A stretch of 64,000 nucleotides of DNA. Source: Flectonema sp. DT1601 (Eukaryota; Euglenozoa; Diplonemea; Diplonemida; Diplonemidae). This document shows, one piece after another, positions 31,094 to 41,142 of this stretch. The notes under the pieces were generated by a model. The model saw only the letters and a list, made by a program, of their open reading frames with translations, ran no database searches and was not told the DNA's origin. The stretch spans positions 310,001 through 374,000 of the forward strand of contig OZ025788.1 of NCBI GenBank assembly GCA_964019425.1, given 5' to 3'. Within the stretch, counting starts at the first letter, position 1. Each line of letters begins with the position of its first letter. A program made the translations under genes and the position numbers.

Positions 31094-31686
31094 ATTCGGT
31101 AATTGGTTTTCTTTTCTAACTTTGGCCACAAGCCTCCTCCTTTCCGTATCATTTCACCTTCTGCTCTCTTAATGTGTATGCTGACTTCTTGTCAACCCAT
31201 TGAGCTACACATAAATCCCAAACAGAAAATTGATGAGACTGGGCTGTCTGTAAAGGTTTGCTCCATGTTTCCGTTTGTTGTAAAATACGAATTTTTTTTT
31301 TTTTTTCACACTTGTTGCACCAAAGCGAAAACGCACATAAGTACTGTTGCCGTCGTGCATACGAATTGTGATTGTCGTGTCCTTTCCTTTGATCCGATCG
31401 ATAAATAAGAAGGGAATAAATAGAATATTCTAAAAAGGAAGTCCCACTAATTTGAGGTTCGATCCCTCGTTTTTTTTGTTTACTTCACTCCTCTTGTTTA
31501 GTACCGCAGTCAGTTTGAATTTCCAATGAGACTGCCTACTGCATTGAGGGAAGTACACCTATTTCTTTGTGTTCGTTAACGTTTAGAATTTTTGTAGCTG
31601 TAGCCAAACAATTGGTTTTATTAATGTTTTGGTTGAGGACGTTATTTTTTGAAACATTAAAAATAACTTTCTGCTATTCAGGTACC
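31094..31686. other. Intergenic; isolated tRNA-like T-arm
   Basis: Holds a perfect T-arm/B-box TGAGGTTCGATCCCTCG at 31453-31469 followed at once by eight T, but no A box or cloverleaf partner could be drawn. CTATTCAG at 31674-31681 is an acceptor only 5 nt before the next ATG. The frame of the next gene is open upstream but that part is spacer. Confidence 0.4.
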
Positions 31687-33669
31687 ATGGTGCGCCTTGG
31701 TAGGTGCAGAGGAGGTACAGATATATCCTCAACCCCTGAGGGGTTACCATACCTTCGACCATCTATAGAGGTTGATGATATTACAAATAAGAATATATCG
31801 ATGGGATTAGTAGCTGATAAGACAAAAGGTGAGAATCATAAATTAAGAGAACTACTTGAATTGATGGATACGCCTCGAAAGCAACGTCTTGTTGAAAGAC
31901 AGCCTTCAATAAAAATATTACGAAGGCAGCTTACTGATGGGTTCATCAGTCTCAGTCTGCGAGATGCTCAGCTAGCGAATCTAACTACTACAGGAATCAC
32001 ATCTAATCAAATAACAAAGAGGAGACAAACTGAACGACAGAAGCAGGTGAACGCTGAGAAAGTTGATGAGTTTTGGTTCCTTGCTGATGCACCTGGCGGA
32101 GTGTTACCTCTTCCTCGTCGACGTCGTAATAAAGGTTACAGCACTGAAGTGGTTAAGGCCTTGAAGAATAACCCTGCTGGACAGGAGGCATTTCGAGAAA
32201 AAGTAGGAAAAATGAAAGAATCGTGGAAAGAAAAGCTACGAGCTCGCAACCAACAGCGAAACCACTTCGAACTCGTCAGTTTACTTTCTCCACGTTGTCG
32301 AATTGAAGTTATAATAAGAAATGCTGAAAAAGCTGATGCACATCGAACCCACGTCAAGGACGAAGCAGATCGCCGTAAAAGAATCCGCCTCGAGTCCAGT
32401 CCTATGCAAATTGACAGACAGAATAAGATACGTAGAAGTAAAGCATTCTTAGTTATGTTCGGTCTTTCAAAGAGTTGTTCTCTATTTTCTCACACTCTTA
32501 AACAATGGAGACGCTCTGTTCAATCAGCTGAAGGAACTGGTAGCAGTTGGAACATAAAATTAATAAAACTAAAAATCACACGAGAAACAATAAAAAACCT
32601 CCGCTTTGCGAACCCCAGCAACGACGAAGAAGATGTTGAAGCCTGTCTTGGGACTCGTCAGCACATGGCTGAGCAAGAAGCTTATTCACTTCTATCTCCA
32701 CATGTGTGGATGCTTTCGATAAAGGCAAAAATAGTTAAAAAGAGACGAGCAGTTGCAACCATCCGATCGTATCTAAAAGTGGAGTCTATGAAAAGTCAAG
32801 TCTCACACCTCGTTAAGAAACTTGTTGCGTCAGCACTTGCGATTCAACGATGGTGGAGAAGACATCTTCCCTGTGTTAGGGGTCATTACTTACTTCTAAA
32901 TAAACAATGGGATCTTATAGAATCAACTATTACTTCTTGGGATGAACAGACTGTATCATCATTCGAAGCAGGGACTTCAAAAATAAGACTACGATCTGCG
33001 ATTGCCGATGCAACAACCAAGAGAGTGAGATCAGCAAAACGATGGCTAGATAGTAAGCAGAGAGATAAAGTATTGGCTCTGGTAGCTGATAGGAATAAAT
33101 ATTTATCACACCAGCTTTCTCAGGTTAAAACTGCAAAAACTATTTTATCATTTCTACCAACCACAAGTATAACTACAACTGTTCCAGAGATTCTCAGAAA
33201 TAAAATTCTGACTGTAATCGTTTCGAAAATGACTTCTATTTTCAAAGCTAAAATCTTCTCTTGGGAGCAGCAGTCTACAGAAGCTTATGCAGAGTGGAGT
33301 CATGAGCAGGCTGTGGCTGCAGCGAAATCTCAAATTGACCAACTGAAGGGTGAGGATGCCGTTGAATCAGAAGTTTTTAAAGGACCTATAAAACCTTACT
33401 TCCATCGACTTCTTCATCCTAATGAGGTTAGATTAATTATTATATCTGGATACCAATACCATATGAATATAATGGCATCTCAAGCAATTGATAGCTGTCG
33501 ATTAGAAGTACGACATAGAACACTTCCCTCAACCGCAGCTACTCCAACAGCGTTGTTAAAAACTATTTTTGATGTACAGAAGTCTACGGAATTACCAGCT
33601 GTTGATATGACTCTCTTTGATACGAGTTCTCAGAATGAATTAAATCAAAAGGTAGAAGACCAGAAATAA
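31687..33669 (+). CDS. Basic protein with an IQ motif, 660 aa
   Basis: Start taken at the ATG in GGTACCATGG directly after a CTATTCAG acceptor; this trims 40 codons that read as spacer. The protein is very basic, rich in Arg/Lys/Gln helices. A single IQ-like motif SALAIQRWWRRHLPCVRG at about residue 380 suggests calmodulin or light-chain binding. Long helices flank it (EKVGKMKESWKEKLRARNQQ; ATTKRVRSAKRWLDSKQR). No enzymatic domain, signal peptide or membrane helix. IQ plus basic helices is common among axonemal and basal-body proteins, so a flagellar role is plausible but unproven. Confidence 0.83.
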   Translation: MVRLGRCRGGTDISSTPEGLPYLRPSIEVDDITNKNISMGLVADKTKGENHKLRELLELMDTPRKQRLVERQPSIKILRRQLTDGFISLSLRDAQLANLTTTGITSNQITKRRQTERQKQVNAEKVDEFWFLADAPGGVLPLPRRRRNKGYSTEVVKALKNNPAGQEAFREKVGKMKESWKEKLRARNQQRNHFELVSLLSPRCRIEVIIRNAEKADAHRTHVKDEADRRKRIRLESSPMQIDRQNKIRRSKAFLVMFGLSKSCSLFSHTLKQWRRSVQSAEGTGSSWNIKLIKLKITRETIKNLRFANPSNDEEDVEACLGTRQHMAEQEAYSLLSPHVWMLSIKAKIVKKRRAVATIRSYLKVESMKSQVSHLVKKLVASALAIQRWWRRHLPCVRGHYLLLNKQWDLIESTITSWDEQTVSSFEAGTSKIRLRSAIADATTKRVRSAKRWLDSKQRDKVLALVADRNKYLSHQLSQVKTAKTILSFLPTTSITTTVPEILRNKILTVIVSKMTSIFKAKIFSWEQQSTEAYAEWSHEQAVAAAKSQIDQLKGEDAVESEVFKGPIKPYFHRLLHPNEVRLIIISGYQYHMNIMASQAIDSCRLEVRHRTLPSTAATPTALLKTIFDVQKSTELPAVDMTLFDTSSQNELNQKVEDQK

Positions 33670-34085
33670 TAACCATATTCATGTATTAACATTACCTTCA
33701 GACAAACTGCTATATGATTAAATATTTATCCTCTCTTATACAGCCTACGGTATCGCTATCAATACTTTACAGTGTGTGAAAGCGATCTCTTGATAGTTGC
33801 TGTTACTTTTATTTTTTTCAGTTTTGATCCAGTCAAGGTTGAAGCATTGTGGTTACAGATCTCTTGATCTGGTGATGCCCTGTGTGGAAACTAATAAAGT
33901 AATCCTTTCAGGGATTTAATTCAATCAACTACCGCAGTAAAGGAATCGATTCTCTTTTGAGAGTCTACTTAACTAATACTCGGGGTGGTTAGTTGGACTC
34001 GTTAACTAACAACTTTGTGATTGTTGTGGTGGAGAATTCGAAATTAGATTACTCTTATCAGACAAATAGTAATTAAAAAATAAAA
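33670..34085. other. Intergenic spacer
   Basis: AT-rich with no open frame of note. CTCTTATCAG at 34052-34061 lies 24 nt before the next ATG. Confidence 0.5.
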
Positions 34086-35360
34086 ATGGTAGTCATAAAA
34101 ATATTTATCGCAAACAAAAATGATGACTTGGGGACACAACTACCTGACGTAGCTATCGACCAATGGAATGAGAGCGACGGTGTCGATGTCGTTCATCTAC
34201 GTAGGTATCTTATGGATGTTGTTATGAAGGTCAGACATACTATTTTAAGTCTCTTCGAGTTAGACGCTGAGAAGATAGTTGGAATACCAACCAAGACGAG
34301 AATCAATGGAGATGATCTTTATCTTATTTATGAAACAGAACAGGAATTACACTCCGAGAAAGTCTCCTGCACCTGGAGTAACATGACTCCAGTTAGAAGC
34401 TTTGCTTCTCACTTTGGAAGTTTGCCTGAGTATCCTGCTTTACAGGTATTAACAGGAGCTAGACATTGTTTTAATTCTTTAATGGCTCTTAAAACAGAAC
34501 CAGTTACAGCAGTTCTCAGAAGATATAGACAAGAATTATCCGATACGAGTAATCGTTTATGGCATTATTCAAGATTCACTTGGAATGAGGTAGTTGATCA
34601 GTTTTGGTGTAAGACTTTCTTTTTCTACTGTTCTCCAGATAAAACAGGTCCGCTGAATTTGTATCCTCTCAACAATGAACGTAATCTATTGTCAGTAAAT
34701 CCTTCGAACTCGAAGGACTCAAACTTCTGTCCAAACTACGTCTGCTGTCACACTTCCATAGATAACGAGGATGGGCCTGACGTATTAATTGTTATTGAAG
34801 ACTTGTTGATGGAATTAACGAACGTTATTCTTAATCCAGAATGGGAAGATTTTTGTAAAATTTGTGAATTGCATGGCCTTGCAGCCCCTACACCTGATTT
34901 CTTATTGGAATGTGGAATGGAGAAAGCTCTAATACCGATTGTTTATTTCTTTCCATTTGCTCCTGTTGTTGGGTTCACTTACACTCATGATTTTAGTTCT
35001 GTACCTGAGCCGAGAACTATTTGTTTGACTGCTCCAGCTGCGTCAAAGTGGCTTCAGATCTCATCAGTCGATGAAGATAAGAGTGACTCAGCAGAGATGT
35101 TGTTGTTTGCAGATGTCTGTTCTGAGGAGTCATCGACTTCCGTCTCCAAATTAGATTCGATTTCTGATACAAAACTTCAAGAGCTTTTCATTGCGAGATT
35201 TCGTTCAATAAATGCAGACACGCCAGTTGGTCAGTTCCTACGTGAGAATCATCGCAAGGAAGCAGTCTTGTACCTCAAGGAACGTCTATCTAAAATGTCA
35301 GAATCCGATATAATTAAACAGTCTGAGGAGTTATTTAAAGCAATCTGGGAAGCATACTGA
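34086..35360 (+). CDS. Protein of unknown function, 424 aa
   Basis: Complete open frame, ATG in an A-rich context 24 nt after an acceptor, TGA stop. Not recognised. The first 90 residues alternate strands and a helix (MVVIKIFIAN... LRRYLMDVVMKVRHTILSLF... LYLIYETEQEL) and could be a ubiquitin-like or small alpha/beta domain. The middle contains several cysteines and tryptophans (FWCKTFFFYCS, NYVCCHTS). The end is an acidic linker followed by a compact helical segment (FLRENHRKEAVLYLKERLSK). No transmembrane segment is convincing. Its neighbour downstream is the BspA-like LRR gene. Confidence 0.78.
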   Translation: MVVIKIFIANKNDDLGTQLPDVAIDQWNESDGVDVVHLRRYLMDVVMKVRHTILSLFELDAEKIVGIPTKTRINGDDLYLIYETEQELHSEKVSCTWSNMTPVRSFASHFGSLPEYPALQVLTGARHCFNSLMALKTEPVTAVLRRYRQELSDTSNRLWHYSRFTWNEVVDQFWCKTFFFYCSPDKTGPLNLYPLNNERNLLSVNPSNSKDSNFCPNYVCCHTSIDNEDGPDVLIVIEDLLMELTNVILNPEWEDFCKICELHGLAAPTPDFLLECGMEKALIPIVYFFPFAPVVGFTYTHDFSSVPEPRTICLTAPAASKWLQISSVDEDKSDSAEMLLFADVCSEESSTSVSKLDSISDTKLQELFIARFRSINADTPVGQFLRENHRKEAVLYLKERLSKMSESDIIKQSEELFKAIWEAY

Positions 35361-35743
35361 CCTTGCTTACAATGATCTGAGAAATATATTTGAACTTTTT
35401 TTTATAAACATCCGTGTAACCGTTACCGACTTCACCTAAGATTTTTTAAAAATAATTTTTTTTTGTAAGAAACTATTCAGATTGAAAACCGATATTTCTT
35501 ATGGTCATGATTTATTTTCACCGTGCGACAGGATTTTGTCTGCGTTCAACGAAATATAAGGCTAACCTGAATGGTTTTTTTTTCAATTTTTTTTTTTTTT
35601 CTTTCTAAAACAGGTTTTTCTTTCTCAACAAAAGAGTAAAACGATAACAAATTCTTTTCAGTTCAGCTACTAAAGTTTAGTTTTTTTTTTTTAATAAGGT
35701 TTAATTTTCTTTCTTTTTACCACAGCATAGGTGAGATAACTAT
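35361..35743. other. Intergenic with dispersed repeat copy B
   Basis: Contains the dispersed repeat at 35472-35574, T runs, and the acceptor TTACCACAG at 35717-35725, 18 nt before the next ATG. Confidence 0.55.
35472..35574 (+). repeat. Dispersed intergenic repeat, copy B
   Basis: CTATTCAGATTGAAAACC at the left, GTGCGACAG and TTGTCTGCGTTCAACG inside, AAGGCTAACCTGAATGG at the right. The ends ATTCAGATT and AACCTGAAT form a 9-bp imperfect inverted repeat. Aligns with copy A at 18781-18894. Confidence 0.55.
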
Positions 35744-36799
35744 ATGCAGGTGTTAATAACCAGTACTGATGGCTTTCCAGATGTAATTTTCACCTGCACT
35801 GCAGATTCATGTGTCAAAGAAGCTGCACAAGCAGCAGCTGATGAGTGGGAAACTAATTCAGAATTACTTAATATCTTATATGATGGTGATGTTCTTCTTT
35901 TTAATAATCGATTGTTGTCTCATGGGTTAGATTTTGAGTCTCAGTTGGTCGCATCTCAGATTAGGGTGTTTAGTAAAGAATTACTTGTCAAACGTGAGAC
36001 AAGAGCAGCAGTTATGAGCCATTGCTCTCACAGTATCGATAAGACTCTTTGTGTTGACACGCCAACGTTTGTTGAGGATGGTTTTGTTGAATTCGATTCG
36101 TTGTGGTTGTCTGAAGATGTTTTGAAATTATCATTTTATTCTTGTTGTAAGGATGCGACGTCTATTTCAGAGAGTTTCTTACACAAATCATCTGTTGAAC
36201 AATTAGATTTTCGAGGATTAAAAAACATATCCTCAATTGGAATCTCATTTCTGTATGAATGCAAACAACTCACCAGTATTGATTTATCGGCGTTCAATAA
36301 TACAACTTCAGTTGGGATGGGATTTTGTAATAATTGTGAAAATTTGACAGAACTTGATCTTTCCAGTTTTCGCAACGTGACTTCTGTTGGGGATTATTTT
36401 CTCTACGGTTGTTCCTCTCTCAGTGAAATAGTTTTAAGCAGCTTTTCTAATATTCTTTGTATCAATAAATGTTTTTTATACGGATGTAAATCCCTTACGA
36501 AAGCCGACTTTTCAGGTCTAACCAGAGTGAAGTCAATAGGTGATTCATTTCTTTGTGAGTGTTCACAACTCACTTCACTCAATTTAGATGGCTTTCACTC
36601 TGTTGAAACTATCGGAGATTATTTTCTTTTTAAATGCGTCTCGCTAACGGAACTTAATTTAAGTTGCCTCAAGAGCGTCGTGACTATTGGGAATTTCTTT
36701 TTATGTTTTAATAAAGTTGACTCGTGTTCTGAAAAGAAAAAGAAATTCTTATCTCGCGTCCTGAAGAGGAAACAACGGAGATTGGCAAGCCGAGACTGA
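35744..36799 (+). CDS. BspA-like leucine-rich repeat protein, 351 aa
   Basis: From about residue 120 the protein is a tandem array of roughly eight 23-residue BspA/TpLRR-type repeats with the pattern LxxLDLSSFxNVTSVGDYFLYGCSS, for example LTELDLSSFRNVTSVGDYFL and LTSLNLDGFHSVETIGDYFL. Each repeat ends in a cysteine-containing turn. The first 80 residues (MQVLITSTDGFPDVIF..., LLNILYDGDVLLFNNRLLSH) follow the order of a degenerate ubiquitin-like fold. The tail is very basic (KKKKFLSRVLKRKQRRLASR). No signal peptide, so this one is probably intracellular, unlike the surface BspA proteins of trichomonads. Such genes form large families in several protists. Acceptor CAG 18 nt upstream. Confidence 0.85.
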   Translation: MQVLITSTDGFPDVIFTCTADSCVKEAAQAAADEWETNSELLNILYDGDVLLFNNRLLSHGLDFESQLVASQIRVFSKELLVKRETRAAVMSHCSHSIDKTLCVDTPTFVEDGFVEFDSLWLSEDVLKLSFYSCCKDATSISESFLHKSSVEQLDFRGLKNISSIGISFLYECKQLTSIDLSAFNNTTSVGMGFCNNCENLTELDLSSFRNVTSVGDYFLYGCSSLSEIVLSSFSNILCINKCFLYGCKSLTKADFSGLTRVKSIGDSFLCECSQLTSLNLDGFHSVETIGDYFLFKCVSLTELNLSCLKSVVTIGNFFLCFNKVDSCSEKKKKFLSRVLKRKQRRLASRD

Positions 36800-36845
36800 C
36801 CCCCCTTTTTTATTTTGGAAATTTACTACCTTAATTTATTTAAGG

Positions 36846-36880
36846 CGAGTGCTCCGCTAGTAGTGTGCTACGAACTAGCA
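36846..36880 (+). repeat. Hairpin repeat, copy 2
   Basis: Stem GCTAGT (36856-36861), loop AGTGTGCTACGA, stem ACTAGC (36874-36879). Compared with copy 1 at 1655-1676, the third stem pair changes from G-C to A-T on both sides, so pairing is kept. It lies 50 nt after the stop of the BspA-like LRR gene. Confidence 0.5.
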
Positions 36881-37410
36881 ATTGTTGCTAACAACCTTTT
36901 TTTATAAAGAATTTTACGAAGAAATGTTCATTTTATTTTTTATAAAGATTGTTTATTTCTTGACGAGACTATAGGCGAAACCTACACTCTGCCGTATTAC
37001 ATTATACCCTGGTTTTGGTTTCCCAGGGCTCACGATTAATTCGTAATTGACTAACTCGATTCCGTACTGCACTGAGTGACAACACGGAAAAAGAGACATG
37101 TATGCAGATAAGTTAGAAACAGTCTTCCCCCCGCTTTTTCTTTTTTCTTTTTTGAAGAGAATGATATGAAGCAATAAATGAAGAGGAAACCGTCATTTCT
37201 GTTTTTTTTTTTTTTTAAATTTCTTTTTTTGTTTTTTTCCACACACAAGACACTAATACACTTCCGAATGATATAGGTTTACCACATTTATTGCGGTAAC
37301 TCGAAACCATTTATTTATTTATTTTTTTTTCGACGATGATGAACAATCTATTTCCAGATTGTGCGGTCAGAAATATTGTCTGCGATCCCTTTTCTTTTTG
37401 TTTTTTAATC

Positions 37411-37710
37411 AGTGACAGGTGATGATAAACCGCACTTGCTATATCTCACTGATCTCTTACCCCTACAACCTGTACTGTCTGTAAAAGATCAGATTATTTA
37501 TTTTTGTTACGACTTGACCATGAATACCATCATCATGTGGAGTTGAGTCGGACTGTCTAAAGCGATATTTATAGAAGCGTTATTCTCTTTCCTCTATTGT
37601 CACAAAAGGAAACTTGAACTTATTTGATTTCCTTTTTTTTTTTTTATTGAAATGTGACGAGGTAGTGATAAACAACTTCCTCTGTCTCACTGATCTCTAA
37701 CCCTGTTACC
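37411..37710 (+). repeat. Imperfect direct repeat, period about 240 bp
   Basis: 37411-37475 and 37653-37710 share GTGAC-AGGT, GTGATAAAC (GATGATAAAC in one) and CTCACTGATCTCT followed by ACCC. Each follows a T-rich tract. A weaker third copy may exist near 37895-37940. Confidence 0.4.
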
Positions 37711-38436
37711 GAAAATATCACTGAGGAACTTTAGATATTAGTGGTTGACTGAATGTAAGCCTGACACATCAAAGGGACTCATATAGTGTATCCTTGTTAG
37801 TACAACAAAGACCGATTTCAGAGTTCTTTTGGTCAGCGCGTGTTCGAATATAAAACTCTTTTTATTAAATCTGTTCCCCGCCCCTCTTTTTTTTTTACTT
37901 GTCACACTGACTCACGACTTTTACCTCTTATTGGTTGCCACTTACATGTTATCTGTGTAAAGAACAGTTGAAGTGAAATCAGGAGCTTCTGATGTCACAT
38001 CTCCCAACTGCCAGCACTACCCAGATCACGAGGTAGCATCGACCGCAGGCACCGTGTTCCTGACACGTTTGAGTAGTCACAACGCGTCTGTTGACCTGAT
38101 TCTGTGATACTGTTATTTTAGTACGGTGTCTCTACTGCTTCCTTCCTCGTCTTGATATTAAAATTCAGACCACACACAACATTAAGATATCAAGTTCTGA
38201 TAGTAACATACACGAGACCCTTACACTGTAAGGGATAATTACTTCCTACTGCTGTACTCAGAAACTATTGTACAGATCACTTTTGGTATTTATCTATTTC
38301 ATGAATGATGTTCTTTGAGATGGGACACCTGTTCCTACCCGCGTTCTAGGCTTCACGTGACAAGCCGTAGGGGGATAACGTATTCTCGGTGTTTTATTTA
38401 TTATTTTATATAATTTCAGCTGATGGCAATAACCAA

Positions 38437-38712
38437 ATGGAAGAACTTCGAAAAGCTTTTAAAGAGAGAGCTTTAGAAAACTACAACTTATTAATTGAAG
38501 CAACTCGATTAAAGAATTCAAGTCATGGAGATAACCTTGAAGAGGTTGCTCAAATATCCGCAGCTCTCGAGGATGGAATGAAATACTTAAATGATTTGAG
38601 ACAAAAGATGGTTGAAAATATTATCTTACATGAGAAAAGACTTCGTAATGATGACACCGAAGATGTAAAGAGACAAAAACAAGAAATTAAAAAAGAAGAC
38701 CAGACAGACTGA
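38437..38712 (+). CDS. Small helical protein, 91 aa
   Basis: Start is the ATG 17 nt after a TTTCAG acceptor (38417-38419). The protein is almost entirely charged helix: MEELRKAFKERALENYNLL, a central segment LEEVAQISAALEDGMKYL, and a lysine/glutamate-rich end (KRQKQEIKKEDQTD). Size and pattern resemble small coiled-coil subunits of larger complexes, but I recognise none. An ATG at 38423 in another frame comes first after the acceptor and would code 17 residues before a stop, so either scanning is leaky or the true 5' exon lies elsewhere. The stop is 146 nt before the next start. Confidence 0.68.
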   Translation: MEELRKAFKERALENYNLLIEATRLKNSSHGDNLEEVAQISAALEDGMKYLNDLRQKMVENIILHEKRLRNDDTEDVKRQKQEIKKEDQTD

Positions 38713-38858
38713 ACGTATTTGATGCAACTGTTCCAAAACACAAATAGTCATTTAGAGTTACTTTTACTATTTAGTATCTCGCGTTGCGTAATTTATTATT
38801 ATTATTTCTTTTTTTTTTTTTCAGTGTTCAATATTTTTCAGAAATACATGACGTGAGT

Positions 38859-41142
38859 ATGGCAATTCAACTTCAAAATTTTCGTCCTTACGGAGCAGAC
38901 CGAGAGATACTCGATGAAAGAGTAAAACAGACTAGACCATTATTGATAATTCACTATTCAAGGCCGAGGCAATTCTTCGTTGAACGGCAACATGAAATCA
39001 AATTATCAACAACAGACGCTATGGAACACACTCACGAATATCGACCATTCAAAGATCCCAGCTACGAAAGGTTGAGTCAAGATAAAGGCATCGGATGTGA
39101 ACACGACATTGCGGTTCAAGCAGTCTGTGAAACACGTTCTAAAAAGGTACAAACCCCCTGGTTCAGAAAAGTAACGACAGCTATCCAAGTTCAGCAATCA
39201 GTTATCGACGCTAGAGTAGCCAGTGTTGATGAAAAGAAGTATCCAGAAATAGTTTCATTTTTAAAAAATGCTATACCGAGAATCGAACATAACTGTACCT
39301 GCAACAACGTCTTGGAACTCTTCCGTGACGACTACTCTCAGTTAATGGATGACGATACGTTTCTTGGTAATAAAGATGATGCGGCATTTACTGATGCTGG
39401 TAATTTCCAACATCATAAATTTACAAAAAATAAAACCGTTACTTCAATAGACTGGAGACCTGGTTCATCTCGCATAGTTTGCATCGCAGTAGGAGAAGCC
39501 TTCTCACCATCTGAAGGAAATGGTTACATACAAAGAATAATGCTTAATAGAAAAGTCCTTAGTAGCCTTGTCGTTATTTGGGACTTCGCTGATCCTATCC
39601 ATCCTCGATGGGTACTTGAGTCACCACAGGTTTGTATATAGTGTAGTTATGAGTGTTTGGTTTGTTGAATTATTTAAAAAGAAAAACCTAAAACAGGAAA
39701 TAACTGTAATTAAGTTCAATCCCACAAATGATAACATCCTAGTTGGAGGTGCGATAAATGGACAAGTTGTGTTGTGGGACTTGTCAAAACAGACTCAAAC
39801 GTCACGAAAAGGAAAGAAAGGAGGTCGAGACAGAGAAAAAGAAAAAGTTCAGGACCGCGAAGGAGAAGAAGGTGCCGACGGTGTCACAACTCCGAAGATT
39901 AGTTGGAAAGAACTTTCAAAGATCGAAACCGGTCACAAAAGAGCAGTTCACGACCTAGCATGGATTGGGGGAGGTTTAGAGTGTAACTTTGACGGTAAGT
40001 TAATACCATCTGGACAACCTGGTTCTGAAGCCAATAAAATGAAGAAATCCTGGGGTGGAACAGAACAATCTCCTTTCGTAATAGAAGGCGTTCGTCAGTT
40101 TATTACTCTCTCAGGTGATGGTCACCTCTTTATATGGGACATAAACAAAGAACATATGAGAAAAGACAAATACAGAAAACTTGTTCAAGGAAGACAACAT
40201 GAGTCTGAAATCCCGTGGATTCCTTTAATAAAAATACCCCTTACGAAACCAGATGGTTCTGGTGAAGTTATTGGTCTTCGACTTTATATGGAAGACAAGT
40301 CAGTTGATCCTTACTTAGCATGTTGTGTGACTGAGGAAGGTGAATTTGTTCAAATTAATTGGGCACCAAATGAATCCAATAACAACAACACAAACTACGG
40401 TGGTGAAGAAGCTGCAAGAATTCAACCTGTTAAAATGTGTGCGGGATTACTACCTGACAGTAGGAGGGTTGGTCATCATGGACCAGCATTAGCAGTTCAA
40501 CGACATCCTCAGTTACCAGATTATTACTTGACTGCAGGTGATTGGTGTTTTAAGATTTGGAAATTAAATTGTTCGATTCCAATTGTTTGCAGTCCTTTTA
40601 TCGATTCTAATGTCACTGCAGGATGTTGGTCTCCAACAAGACCCAGCGTAGTCTTCATTGGAACATCTGATGGTAATGTTCAAGTTTGGGATCTCTTAGA
40701 TCGTTCTCATGAACCGATTCTAACACAAGTCATTTCACAAGACGCTGTAACTTGTATGCAATTCAAACCAACTCAAGAAGGTAAGAAACATCAAGCGAAT
40801 GAAAGAACTGAAGCACTTGCTGTTGGTACAAGAATAGGATTCCTACACATATTTAGACTTCCTAAGGTTATGGTCAAATCAAAATCTAATGAGAAAGTTG
40901 ACATGGAGAAATACCTTGAAAGGGAAGTCCAGCGAGTGAAATACTACGAAGGAAGGTGGGAAAAGAGAAGTAAAGAGTTGGAAGCTAAGAATGCTCAACT
41001 ACAACAGGACGCGGCATTAAAACCAGATTCAAAGAAGGAAAATGAGGAAGATGATGAAGAGTCGAATCCGTACGCAGACCCAACACTGATTGAGGTGGCT
41101 GTCGAAGAGTTTAAAAACCGACTTCAGACTTTTGAGGAATAA
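38859..41142 (+). CDS. DNAI3: Inner-arm dynein intermediate chain WDR63/IC140, 2 exons, 738 aa
   Basis: Exons 38859-39629 and 39697-41142, phase 0, across a 67-nt intron (GTTTGT...AAACAG). The protein is a WD-repeat intermediate chain of inner-arm dynein I1/f. The diagnostic block around the splice reads VVIWDFADPIHPRWVLESPQ, then EITVIKFNPTNDNILVGGAI, which I match to the SDPIHPQLLLESP and NIIAGGCINGQVVMWDI blocks of animal WDR63. Further WD repeats follow (QFITLSGDGHLFIWDI; VVFIGTSDGNVQVWDL), then a lysine/glutamate-rich tail. The N-terminal 180 residues hold the region that binds other dynein parts. At 738 residues it is shorter than animal WDR63 (about 890). It shows that the organism builds a motile flagellum. 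Immediately before the start lies ATG-ACG-TGA (38848-38856). Confidence 0.92.

Larger units (their letters stand above)
36800..38436. other. 1.6-kb intergenic region with hairpin and imperfect tandem repeats
   Basis: No gene found. Holds hairpin repeat copy 2 (36846-36880), a core match to the dispersed repeat (37360-37387), an imperfect direct repeat (37411-37475 and 37653-37710, weak third copy near 37895-37940), and a 7-bp hairpin CCCTTAC/GTAAGGG near 38219-38235. The frames on the minus strand at 36953-37248 look like chance. Confidence 0.5.

Noticed and set aside
31567-31686. Upstream extension of the IQ-protein frame
   Set aside because: No ATG at the frame start; a strong CTATTCAG acceptor lies 5 nt before the internal ATG, and the extension reads as spacer.
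38784-38858. Hydrophobic leader (Leu/Phe-rich) on the dynein intermediate chain
   Set aside because: Encoded by the T tract of the acceptor; a cytoplasmic dynein subunit should have no signal peptide.
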